From Kineosporiaceae bacterium (lineage in GTDB: Bacteria; Actinomycetota; Actinomycetes; Actinomycetales; Kineosporiaceae), in the NCBI GenBank assembly GCA_016794595.1, contig JAEUJN010000042.1:1-59023 (forward strand): a stretch of DNA of 59,023 bases, in the 5' to 3' direction. Positions within the stretch are counted from its first letter, which is position 1, and each line of letters begins with the position of its first letter. This document shows positions 25,319 to 33,677 of the stretch, in pieces. The notes under the pieces were generated by a model. The model was not told the origin of the DNA, ran no database searches, and worked only from the letters and a program-made list of their open reading frames with translations. Made by a program: the position numbers and the translations under genes.

Positions 25319-27170
25319 ATGTCAGCGAGTCCGGTGGGGGTGGCACCCGATCCCATGGGGGATTCGGAGGTGGTCGCCTGCCTGCGAGCCGAGATCGTCG
25401 CGTTGTCCGCCAGGGTCCGGGACGCCGAAGCAGCCCGGGTGCGGGCGCCCCGTCATCTGCGGCGAGTGTCCGAGGAGCTGACATGGGCCGAGCAGCGGGT
25501 GCGCCGGTTGACCGACCGCTGCACGAGGTTGGCCGAACGGGTGCCGGTCGGGGTGGCCGTGCCACTGGGTGGTGCGGGCCCCCGGATCGATGGGCCGGCC
25601 GGAGGACCCGGGGAGGGGCTGGCGGGGGTGCTGGCCGCCGGCCCGGTGGGGGCGCGTTTGGCAGCGGCGGTGCAGGTCGCTGTCGGTGAGCCGGCAGCCC
25701 GCTCGTGCGGTGAACCGGACGGCGACCCCGGCCCGCGTCCGGGGCTGCTGGGCGAGCTGCCCGATGCGACGTTGATCGACGTGGCGGCGGCGGGGCAGCG
25801 AGTGTCCGCGTGGGCACAGTTGGCCGCTGCCCTGGCCACCGAGGAGTTGGCCGGCCGCTGGGAACACACCGGGGCCGACGAGGTGGCCCACTCGGTCAAC
25901 ACGTCCCGCGACCTGGGGTTCAGGGCAGCGGTGGCCGAGGCGGCCACCGCGTGTGTGATCCCCGAAGGGACTCTCGCGGCCCGGGTCGAGGCCATCCGGG
26001 AGCTGCCCATCCGATTTCCCCGACTGTGGCGCCAGGTGACCAGCGGTGCCCTCGACCTGGATCGGGCACGGCTGATTCACGGCAAGACCCTGCACCTGCC
26101 CACCGACACCCTCGCCGGCCTCGAACCGCGCATTCTGGACAAGGCCAGCCTCTTGACCTGGGGTCAGCTCTCGGCCTGGCTGGAGCGGCTCGTGGCCGCG
26201 GCCGACCCGAGAGGGCTGTCCGCGCAGATTGCCGACAACATCAACGGGCGGTCCCTGGTGTTCCGTCCCGCAGGGGCCGGCATCGGCCGGATGAGCCTGA
26301 CCGCCTCCGTCGCCGACATCGAGGCGATCCGGACTGCGGTCGCCGTCCTCGCGGCGGGTGTTCAGGACGAGGTGGGTGATCAGCGAACCGGGGCCGCCAT
26401 CCGCGCCGATGTCGTCACCGATGCGATCACCAGCGCCGCCACCGGCGATCGTCCTCTCGTGACCCCGGCGAACGTTCGGCCGAACCCCGGTCCACTGTCC
26501 GAGACCGAAACCCAGACCGCGCCCCACACCGAGACCGGGTGCGAGCCGGCGACCGGGTCAGGGTGGACGCCTGCCGCGCCAACCGGTGCCGCCAACGGGG
26601 CCACGGCCCAGGCTCCGGCGCTCGATCGGAACTCGCCGCGAACGGGTGCGATGGTGCACGTCACGGTGCCGTTGTCACTGGTCCTGGGCGGTGAGGGCAT
26701 CGGGGAGGTGGGCGAGTACGGACCGCTGGATGCCGACGCTGTCCGCGGGGGTTCTGGCCGCGCTCGAACGCCTGGGCGCCACGGCGACCTGGCGGTGCGT
26801 GATCACCGATGATCATCCCGACTCCCCGACTCACGGAACCGTGCTGGGCATCGGCCGAGCACCCCACACCCTGGTTCGCACCGCCACGGGGATGCTGCGA
26901 GAACTGGTCGCGGTTCGTACCCCGAGGTGCTGCTTCCCCGGGTGCCGTCGCCGGGCACACGGCTGCCAGATCGACCACCGAACGCCCTACAGCGAGGGCG
27001 GCGCGACGTGTGAGTGCACCAGTCAGCCTCTGTGCCTCCACCACCACCGCCTGCGGGAGAGGGGGTTCGCCCCTCGGCTGCTCGAGCCCCACACCGGCCG
27101 CGTGAGCACCCAGTGGGTCACCCCGACCGGCCGCACCATCCACACCGAGAGCGAACACCCACCGTTCTGA
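25319..27170 (+). pseudogene. DUF222/HNH endonuclease (13E12-type), frameshifted
   Basis: The first frame (25319 to 26812) encodes the DUF222 helical region, including VNTSRDLGFRAAVAEAATAC, AIRELPIRFPRLWRQVTSGA and DLDRARLIHGKTL. It changes to junk after residue about 475. The HNH nuclease part continues in the next frame (VLAALERLGATATWRCVITD, CCFPGCRRRAHGCQIDHRTP, then LCLHHHRLRERGF), ending at 27170. The break is at a run of five G at 26747-26751; removing one G restores an uninterrupted 617-aa protein. So this is either a recent one-base inactivation, a sequencing error, or a slippage site. Family members are common, often LexA-controlled and sometimes mobile in actinomycetes; a perfect SOS box precedes this one. 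An ATG at 25286 overlaps the SOS box and is unlikely. Confidence 0.88.
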
Positions 27171-27256
27171 CGGTGCGCGCCACGCTCGAGCCGCCGGTCG
27201 CCCACGCCGATGCCCTGCCAGGAGCCGGGGACGGGTGGGACGTGAAAGGGTGACAC

Positions 27257-28195
27257 ATGCGCTGGGTTCGGCCGGGCACAGGACGACGGGGTGAGCGGCG
27301 GCGCGGCCCCGTGGCCCTCGCGGTGACACTCCTGGCGCTGGTCGTCGTCCCGGTCGAGGCGGCCCACGGCGCACGGCTGGCCGAATCCTCGCCGGTGGCA
27401 CCGGCGGGCCGTCCGGCCGCCGGGTCCGGCGTCTCCGAACCGATCACCGTCGCGCAGGGCGTCACCTGTTCGGGACCCGACCAGCGCACCGTCGCCCGGC
27501 TGCGCGCGGCGATCGTCGCCCGGCGCCAGGCGGGAACGGCGATCACGGTGCACGACCTGCGAACCCAGACCTGGTGCGGGTACCGCGAGACCGAGATGTT
27601 CGTCACCGCCTCCATCGTGAAGGCCTCCACCGTGGCGGCGCTGATGTGGAAGCGGCAGAAGCAGGGCCGCAGCCTGTCCGCCGACGAACGATCCTGGGCG
27701 GCCTCGGCGATCCGGGTGTCCAGCAACGCGGCCCAGACCTCCCTGTGGAACGCCCTGGGCCGCGGCCCGGAGTACCTGCGGTTCGCCCGGGCCATCGGCA
27801 TGACCTCGACCACCACCGACCCGGGTGGTCGGTGGGGCCTGACCCGGACCACCACCCGCGATCAGGTGCGGTTCCTCGACGAACTGGCCACCGGGACCAC
27901 GCTGACAGCGGCCAACCGCGGCCACCTGCTCGCCCTGATGCGTTCGGTGACCGCCTCCCAGCGGTGGGGTGTGCCCCGCCACGCGCCGTCCGGTGACCTG
28001 GTCGCGGTGAAGAACGGCTGGCTCCCGTACGGCGGGTCCTGGCGGGTGAACAGCATCGGGTACGTCACCGGGGCCAAGGGCTCCACCGCCACCCAGCACT
28101 ACACCGTGGCGGTGCTCTCCACCGGGAGCGGTTCGATGTCGACCGGCGTCGCCCGGGTCTCCGCCGCGGCCCGCGCCGCGCACGACGCGCTCTGA
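27257..28195 (+). CDS. Secreted serine beta-lactamase/transpeptidase-like protein
   Basis: 312 aa. An arginine-rich start and hydrophobic core (GPVALAVTLLALVVVPVEAA, about residues 17-36) form a signal peptide ending near AHGA. The mature protein shows the penicilloyl-serine signatures in order: SxxK as ASIVKAS, SxN as VSSNAAQTSLW, and a KTG-like KNG in LVAVKNGWLPYGGSWRVNSI. The fold therefore resembles class A beta-lactamases. There is no class A EPELN omega-loop motif, so it may be a carboxypeptidase or a non-hydrolytic relative rather than a true lactamase. It lies downstream of the HNH pseudogene, 11 bp before the dehydratase gene, and may share a transcript with it. Confidence 0.8.
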   Translation: MRWVRPGTGRRGERRRGPVALAVTLLALVVVPVEAAHGARLAESSPVAPAGRPAAGSGVSEPITVAQGVTCSGPDQRTVARLRAAIVARRQAGTAITVHDLRTQTWCGYRETEMFVTASIVKASTVAALMWKRQKQGRSLSADERSWAASAIRVSSNAAQTSLWNALGRGPEYLRFARAIGMTSTTTDPGGRWGLTRTTTRDQVRFLDELATGTTLTAANRGHLLALMRSVTASQRWGVPRHAPSGDLVAVKNGWLPYGGSWRVNSIGYVTGAKGSTATQHYTVAVLSTGSGSMSTGVARVSAAARAAHDAL

Positions 28196-28206
28196 ACCCG
28201 GGCATC

Positions 28207-29145
28207 ATGGCCCGGGTGAGCGCACCTGCCGTGACCCCGGACGACGTCGAGGCGGCGGCCGCGCGGATCGGCCCGTTGATCCGCCGGACCCCGGTGATCG
28301 AGGACGGCGGCGTCCTGCTCAAACTCGAACTCCTGCAACATGCCGGGTCGTTCAAGCCGCGCGGCGCCGCCAACCGGGTGCTGCTCGCCCGCGAGCGGGG
28401 GGAGCTGCCCCGCGCCGGCCTGGTCACCGCCAGCGGCGGCAACCACGGGGCAGCCCTGGCCCACGTCGGTCGAGCCTTGGGCCTGGACGTCGAGGTCTTC
28501 GTGCCGTCCACCTCGCCCGAACTCAAGCACCGCCGGATCCGGGACCTGGGCGCGAGCGTGCACACCGTCGAGGGCTACTACAACCAGGCCCAGGCCGCCG
28601 CCGAGTTGCGCCGGCAGGAGAGCGGGGCCCTGCTCGTGCACGCCTTCGACCACCCCGACACCGTCGCCGGGCAGGGCACCATGGCCCGCGAACTCGACCG
28701 CCAGGCCGGCGGCTACGACACACTGGTGATCGCTGTCGGCGGCGGCGGGTTCATCGCCGGTCAGGCGGCCTGGGTCCGTGACCGGATCCGGGTGGTCGCG
28801 GTCGAGCCGGAGTCCACCGACTGCCTCGGCGCCGCGCTGCGGGCCGGCCACCCGATCGACGTCCAGGTCGGGGGACTGGCCGCGGACTCCCTCGGGGCCC
28901 GCCGGATCGGCGAGGTCCCCTGGGGGGTCGTGCGCCGCTTCGTCGACCAGGCGGTGACCGTCCCGGACGAGGAGATCCGGGGGGCCCAGCGCTACCTGTG
29001 GGACGCACTGCGGCTGATCGTCGAACCCGGCGGCGCGGCCGCGCTGGCCGCCGTCCGGACCGGCGCCTACCGCCCGGCCCCCGGTGAGCGGGTGGTCGTC
29101 GCGGTGTGCGGGTCCAACGCCGACCCCTCGACGATCGTGGACTGA
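28207..29145 (+). CDS. Serine/threonine dehydratase-like PLP enzyme
   Basis: 312 aa, the length of catabolic threonine/serine dehydratases lacking the ACT domain. The PLP lysine is in HAGSFKPRGAANRVL, the substrate loop is TASGGNHGAALAHVGRALGL, the Gly-rich phosphate cradle is VIAVGGGGFIAGQAA, and the C-terminal strand has VAVCGSNADPSTIV. It would deaminate L-threonine or L-serine to an oxoacid and ammonia; racemase activity also occurs in this family. A GTG nine bases into the gene is an alternative start. The last 79 bp overlap, in antisense, the 3' end of the convergent acyl-CoA ligase gene. Confidence 0.88.
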   Translation: MARVSAPAVTPDDVEAAAARIGPLIRRTPVIEDGGVLLKLELLQHAGSFKPRGAANRVLLARERGELPRAGLVTASGGNHGAALAHVGRALGLDVEVFVPSTSPELKHRRIRDLGASVHTVEGYYNQAQAAAELRRQESGALLVHAFDHPDTVAGQGTMARELDRQAGGYDTLVIAVGGGGFIAGQAAWVRDRIRVVAVEPESTDCLGAALRAGHPIDVQVGGLAADSLGARRIGEVPWGVVRRFVDQAVTVPDEEIRGAQRYLWDALRLIVEPGGAAALAAVRTGAYRPAPGERVVVAVCGSNADPSTIVD

Positions 29146-30653
29146 GCGCCGGCCCGCTCGCGCAGGAGCGCCTTGGCGATCTTCTGGGTGGGTGTACGGG
29201 GCAGCGCGTCCAGGAACTCCACGAACCGGGGGATCATGTGCCCGGCGAGCCGGTCGGTGAGCCAGCCGGTCAGGTCGGCGGCGTCCAGGGCCGCACCCTG
29301 CCTGCGGACGACGAACACCATCACCTCCTCCTCGCTGAGCTCGCTGGGGACGCCGATCGCGGCCGCCTCGACCACGTCCGGGTGGGCCTGCACCGAGGCC
29401 TCGACGTCCAGGGCGGAGATGTTCTCGCCCCGGCGCCGGATCACCTCACCGGAGCGGCCGAGGAAGGCCAACCACCCGTCGTCCGACAGCCGCCCGAGAT
29501 CGCCGGTGTGCACCCAGCCGTCGCGCAACGCCCGCTCCGTCGCCTCGGGCATGGCGAAGTAGCCGTTCATCACCAGCCCGGGCTCGCGTCCGCGGACCAG
29601 GATCTGCCCGACCTGTCCCGCCGGCAGGTGCCGGCCCCGCTCGTCGGCGATCGCCACCTCGAACTCGTTCAGCACCCGGCCGGCGAACCCGGGGCGGTGC
29701 GCGACGTCGAGCGGGTCGTAGACCGGCACCCCGGCATCGGTGAGCCCGTAGACCTCGATCAGCGGAATCCCGAACCGCTCCTCGAAATCCGCCTTCCACG
29801 GCGGCATCGGCACCCCCCAGGCCACCCGCACCCGGTGTTCACGGTCGCGGGTGCTCGGCTCGGCCTGCCACAGCATGGCCAGGGTCGCCCCCATGAAACT
29901 GATCACCGAGGCGTCGAACCGGCGCACGTCGTCCCAGAACCGGGTGGTGCTGTAGCGCGGGGCCACGGCCGCCGTCCCCCCGGCGGCCAGCGCGGCCACC
30001 ACGGTCAGCGTGGCGGCGTCGATGTGGAACAGGGGGAACGGCGTGTAGAGGACGTCCTCACCGCTCAGCGCCAGGGCCCGGCCGTGCAGCTGTCCCTGGC
30101 GCAGGACGTAGGTGTGGCTGAGCACGCAGGCCTTCGAGACCCCGGTGGTGCCCGAGGTGAACAGCATGACGGCCGGTTCGAGCGGGTCCACCGCGACCGG
30201 ATCGGGAGTGAGAACCCTTGTCCCTGAACGGGTCTCGGAGGACAGGTGATCGAACTCGGACGACGGCACGCACACCACGTGCTCCAGGCTCTCCAGCCCG
30301 GGCCGCAGCGCCTCCAGGTGGTCCCACCGGGCCTGGTCCACGAAGGCGATGCGTGCCCGGGTGAGCCGCAGAGCGTGGCGCAGCCCCTCACCGACCAGCG
30401 CCGGGTTGAGCGGGACGTGGACCGCCCCCACCCGGGCGAGGGCGAACCAGAGCAGCACGAGCTCCACGCTGTTGGCCATCACCGCGACCACCGGTTCGCC
30501 GCGGCGCACCCCCAGGCGGGCCAGTCCTGCGGCCAGCGCGCCCACCCGCCGGTCGGCCGCGGCGTAGGTCAACCGGGTGGTGTGGGCGCGCACCAGGTCG
30601 CGGTCTGCGCAGCCGGCCTCGCTGGCCCGCTGGGCGAGCAGGGCGGCGATCAC
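29067..30653 (-). CDS. AMP-forming acyl-CoA ligase (ANL superfamily, CaiC-like)
   Basis: 528 aa from a GTG at 30653 that overlaps the stop of the amidohydrolase gene by four bases (GTGA). The adenylation motifs appear in order: LFTSGTTGVSKACVLSH (phosphate loop), VYGLTDAGVPVYDP, WVHTGDLGRLSDDGWLAFLG, GRSGEVIRRRGENISALDVE and the catalytic-lysine end PRTPTQKIAKALLRER. The organisation is closest to the crotonobetaine/carnitine-CoA ligase and 4-coumarate-CoA ligase-like groups. It activates a carboxylic acid as an acyl-AMP, then CoA thioester; the acid is unknown. Coupling to an ACMSD-type amidohydrolase suggests a short aromatic or cyclic acid pathway. The 3' end overlaps the dehydratase gene by 79 bp. 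Confidence 0.9.
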   Translation of the reverse strand: MIAALLAQRASEAGCADRDLVRAHTTRLTYAAADRRVGALAAGLARLGVRRGEPVVAVMANSVELVLLWFALARVGAVHVPLNPALVGEGLRHALRLTRARIAFVDQARWDHLEALRPGLESLEHVVCVPSSEFDHLSSETRSGTRVLTPDPVAVDPLEPAVMLFTSGTTGVSKACVLSHTYVLRQGQLHGRALALSGEDVLYTPFPLFHIDAATLTVVAALAAGGTAAVAPRYSTTRFWDDVRRFDASVISFMGATLAMLWQAEPSTRDREHRVRVAWGVPMPPWKADFEERFGIPLIEVYGLTDAGVPVYDPLDVAHRPGFAGRVLNEFEVAIADERGRHLPAGQVGQILVRGREPGLVMNGYFAMPEATERALRDGWVHTGDLGRLSDDGWLAFLGRSGEVIRRRGENISALDVEASVQAHPDVVEAAAIGVPSELSEEEVMVFVVRRQGAALDAADLTGWLTDRLAGHMIPRFVEFLDALPRTPTQKIAKALLRERAGAQSTIVEGSALDPHTATTTRSPGAGR

Positions 30654-31549
30654 GCGTGTCCGAACCAGTCGTCCGCACCGGCCAGTCTGGGACGATCGAG
30701 CCCGAACAGTGTGGCGGCGTTGCCGCCCAGCAGGGCGTCCAGGGTCGCGACATCGAGGCCGGCCGCGCGCCACTCGGCCAGCGCGCGCCCGGGCTCGATC
30801 ACGGGCCAGTCGGTGGCGTGGAGCACCTGGGAGCGCAGCAGGTTGGGCATCATCGCGAAGACCACGTCCCACCCGGTGCCGGCACGGGTGACGTACTTCG
30901 GGGCCAGGCCGCCGAACTCGAGGTAGACCGTGGGATGCCGGCGGGCGACGGCGGCGAACTCGGTGGCCCAGGGCCAGCCGGCATGGGCGGCGATCAGCCG
31001 CAGGTCGGGGAAGTCGACCGCGACCTGGTCGAGCAGTTCGGGGCGCTCGTGCCGGATCGGGTGCGTGCGGGCGTAGTTGATGCCGGTGTGGACGGCGACC
31101 ACCAGGCCCTGCTCCTCGGCCCGGGCGTAGACCGGGTACAGCAACCGGTCGTCGATGTCCAGGCCGAAGAACGCCGGCTCCAGGCAGATGCCCAGCAACC
31201 CCTCGCGGGCTGCGGCGTCCACCTGGGCGCAGGCCCGCCGGGGACGCGCCGGCGCCAGGTCGACCGTGCCCACCCCGACGAGCCGGTCGGGGTGCTCGGC
31301 GATCACCCGCACCAGGGCGGCGTTCAGCGCGTCCGCGCTCTCCCCGCCCTCGCTCTCGGCATGCATGACCGCCTGCCGCACGCCGGCGCCGTCCAGTGCG
31401 GCCAGCAGCGCGGCCAGGGTGCCGGTGTTCATCTTCTCGGTCAGGTTCAGGACCCGGTCGTAAGACTCGGCCGCCCGTCCGGTCATCGTGTAGGTCGCAT
31501 CCGGACGGCGGTCCTGGGGCAGCCGGACCCGGGCATCGATCAGCGGCAT
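30650..31549 (-). CDS. Amidohydrolase family 2 protein (ACMSD-like metal hydrolase/decarboxylase)
   Basis: 299 aa from the ATG at 31549, with a textbook ribosome site (GAGGAGGA, five bases upstream). The TIM-barrel metal sites are visible: VAVHTGINYARTHPIRHE, RLIAAHAGWPWATEFAAVAR with the conserved His, and LHATDWPVIEP with the catalytic Asp. The HxH of strand one, typical of the family, is replaced by IDARVRL, so metal binding may be partial. Relatives hydrolyse or decarboxylate aromatic and lactone acids. It is first in a two-gene operon with the acyl-CoA ligase; the pathway is unknown. Confidence 0.85.
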   Translation of the reverse strand: MPLIDARVRLPQDRRPDATYTMTGRAAESYDRVLNLTEKMNTGTLAALLAALDGAGVRQAVMHAESEGGESADALNAALVRVIAEHPDRLVGVGTVDLAPARPRRACAQVDAAAREGLLGICLEPAFFGLDIDDRLLYPVYARAEEQGLVVAVHTGINYARTHPIRHERPELLDQVAVDFPDLRLIAAHAGWPWATEFAAVARRHPTVYLEFGGLAPKYVTRAGTGWDVVFAMMPNLLRSQVLHATDWPVIEPGRALAEWRAAGLDVATLDALLGGNAATLFGLDRPRLAGADDWFGHA

Positions 31550-31678
31550 GGGTTCCTCCTCGAGCGACCCGGCACCACACGACGACGGCGCGCTCAGTGT
31601 GCCCGACAGGACGCCGTCGCGCCGCCGTGAACCGGCCGTGCACCGGCCGCCGCTGCGCTGCAGGAGACGTACCTGACG

Positions 31679-32194
31679 GTGTGGCGGATGGCGTCCCCGT
31701 GCGGCGCCGGGCCGGGCACACGGAGGGTCAGGGGATCGGGCAGCACAACAACCCGGACCTGTCCGACACGGCACGTCACGCAGTGCGGCAGGGAGGGCGG
31801 CGAGGAGCCGACCGGCTTCTTCACCGACCTCGGTCTGACCGTCCTCGGCCGTGACACGGTCAGTGGCGAATGGGCCGACACCGCGGTCGGTCTCGACGGC
31901 AACCACGCCAAGATCGCCATGCTCCAGACGCCGGACGGCAACGGGCGTCTCGAGCTCTTCGAGTACATCCACCCGGAGGCGATCGAGACCGAGCCCACGC
32001 TGCCCCACGAGATCGGCATGCACCGCGTCGCCTTCTCGGTCGATGACATCGACGAGGCCCTCGTGATCGCTGCGCGACACGGGTGCCGGCCGCTGCGCGG
32101 TGTGGCGACCTACGAGGACAGCGACAAGCTGACCTCCGTTCGCGGCCCCAGCGGCATCATCGTCATGTTCGCTCAGGACCTGACGAAGCGTTGA
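31679..32194 (+). pseudogene. Truncated VOC (glyoxalase/bleomycin resistance) family gene
   Basis: Family similarity begins only at about 31811: TGFFTDLGLTVLGRDTVSGE, then ETEPTLPHEIGMHRVAFSVD, then SVRGPSGIIVMFAQDL to the stop at 32194. The first beta-strand and metal ligand (the usual D-H-x-x-x-x-V-x-D-L start) are missing. The 130 bp upstream in frame encode unrelated Arg/Thr-rich residues. I read this as a gene whose 5' end was lost or replaced when the neighbouring region was rearranged. If it is expressed, one of the paired beta-alpha-beta modules would be incomplete. It lies divergent from the amidohydrolase gene. Confidence 0.6.
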
Positions 32195-32315
32195 TGCGTG
32201 GGTGGGAATCGAGTTGCTCGGTCGTGCAGGGGAGCTGCCTGGACAACGTTGTCGCTGCGCTGCCATCGGCAATGTCGGTCGGTTACGGGCTCTCGCCTGG
32301 GTGCCCGGCGATGGG

Positions 32316-32564
32316 TCAGATCCAGCTGAACTGGTGATCGTCCCCACCCAGCGGATCACGGCGGTGACCGCTGTCGTGGTAGGCGAGCGCGGCGCTGACC
32401 ACCTGCCAGGGCGGCAGGTGTGTGGGTGTCTCGCTCAGGTACTCCTGGCAGACACGACACTGGGCGATGTGCGGGTAGTCCCGCACCTGCGGGCGCACGA
32501 GGCTCACCGTCGGTGGGACGTCGTCCGGCTGCATGGATCCTGGTGATTCGGCAAGCAGCGACAT
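32316..32564 (-). CDS. Small hypothetical protein with C-x2-C motif
   Basis: 82 aa, starting MSLLAESPGSMQPDDVPPTV. The centre PHIAQCRVCQEYLSETPTHL has two cysteines, possibly half of a zinc site, followed by WQVVSAALAYHDSGH. I do not recognise a family. Composition and length are those of small actinobacterial regulatory or accessory proteins. It is alone on the minus strand, with a DosR-like palindrome about 37 bp upstream of its start. The opposite-strand open frames are arginine-rich shadows. Confidence 0.5.
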   Translation of the reverse strand: MSLLAESPGSMQPDDVPPTVSLVRPQVRDYPHIAQCRVCQEYLSETPTHLPPWQVVSAALAYHDSGHRRDPLGGDDHQFSWI

Positions 32565-32600
32565 GCCTCATTGTGTCGTGGGTAACACTGCCGAACCGAA

Positions 32601-32613
32601 GGACCAAAGGTCC
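32601..32613. promoter_or_regulatory. DosR/DevR-like palindrome
   Basis: GGACC-AAA-GGTCC, or GGACCTTTGGTCC on the minus strand, resembles the core of the dormancy regulator box (GGGACTTTNGTCCC). It sits 37 bp upstream of the 82-aa minus gene and 108 bp upstream of the alpha/beta hydrolase. Similarity by eye only. Confidence 0.4.
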
Positions 32614-32720
32614 GTGTTCGTCAGGGCTTTTCCGCGCGTTCAGCCGGCTGGGGGGCGGCGGCGATCTGCTGCGCGGAACATGCCCTCCGCCGCTGGGGAG
32701 GGCCTCCTAGCCTGCGCAGC

Positions 32721-33590
32721 ATGACCAACAGCATCGACCCTGCTCGGCTGACCCCGCAGTTGCTGGATGTCGCCGGCGTGGTCACCGCCGTGATCGACAC
32801 CGGCGATCCCGAGGCGGGGGCCCACACGGCGGCCGATTCGCCGCTGCCCCTGCTGCTGCTGCACGGTTCGGGGCCGGGGGTCACGGCCACGGCCAACTGG
32901 CGCCTGGTGGCGCCGGACTTCGCCAGCAGCCGCCGGGTGGTCGCCCACGACCAGCTCGGCTTCGGGGCCACCGCCACCGGTGAGGACCGCCGCTTCGGAC
33001 GGCGTGCGTGGACCGACCACGCGATCGCCGTCCTCGACACGCTGGGAATCGACCGGGTCGACGTCGTGGGCAACTCGATGGGCGGCGCCGTCGCGCTGTC
33101 GCTGGCCGCTGCCGTCCCCGACCGAGTCCGCCGGGTGGTCGCCATGGGCAGCGTGGGGGTTCAGATGCCGTTGCCGGACGGACTCGACCAGGTCTGGGGC
33201 TACACGCCGTCCGCGGAGAACATGGAACGCATCATGCGGCTGTTCACCGACGACGAGCGGTTGATCACCGGTGACCTGATCGAGATGCGACTCGAGGCGA
33301 GTCGCCAGCCCACCGTGCGAGCCTCCTGGGAGGCGATGTTCCCCGCTCCCCGTCAGCGCTGGCTGGACGACCTCGCGCTGAGCACGCAGGAGCTCACCGG
33401 GCTGCGTCAGCCCGTGCTGCTGATCCACGGTCGCGACGACCGGGTGATCCCGTTGGCCACCTCGGCGATTCCCTTGCTGGGGCTGCTCGCCGATGTGGAG
33501 TTGCACGTCTTCGGTGGCTGCGGACACTGGACGATGATCGAGCGCGCGCCGCAGTTCGTCTCCCTGGTGTCCGATTTCCTGACCGCCTGA
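32721..33590 (+). CDS. Alpha/beta hydrolase, meta-cleavage product hydrolase-like
   Basis: 289 aa. The oxyanion-hole motif LLLLHGSGPGVTATANWR is characteristic of C-C bond hydrolases of aromatic meta-cleavage pathways (BphD/MhpC/HsaD group). The triad is Ser in VVGNSMGGAVAL, Asp in LIHGRDDRVIP and His in GGCGHWTMIERAPQF. It is cytosolic. An insertion of about 20 residues before the oxyanion motif (TGDPEAGAHTAADSP) is unusual. No ring-cleavage dioxygenase is nearby, so the substrate is uncertain. The ribosome site is weak. Confidence 0.88.
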   Translation: MTNSIDPARLTPQLLDVAGVVTAVIDTGDPEAGAHTAADSPLPLLLLHGSGPGVTATANWRLVAPDFASSRRVVAHDQLGFGATATGEDRRFGRRAWTDHAIAVLDTLGIDRVDVVGNSMGGAVALSLAAAVPDRVRRVVAMGSVGVQMPLPDGLDQVWGYTPSAENMERIMRLFTDDERLITGDLIEMRLEASRQPTVRASWEAMFPAPRQRWLDDLALSTQELTGLRQPVLLIHGRDDRVIPLATSAIPLLGLLADVELHVFGGCGHWTMIERAPQFVSLVSDFLTA

Positions 33591-33677
33591 ACGGCCGTCG
33601 GCACCAGGCCCTCGTCGTTACCTGACGTGACGTCGACTCCGAAAGTCAGCGAGCGCACTTGCGTGAATCTTGCGGAG

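Noticed and set aside
24072-25817. Longer N-terminus for the diaminopropionate lyase-like gene
   Set aside because: The extra upstream residues are Pro/Arg-rich, cross the SOS promoter and overlap the HNH gene.
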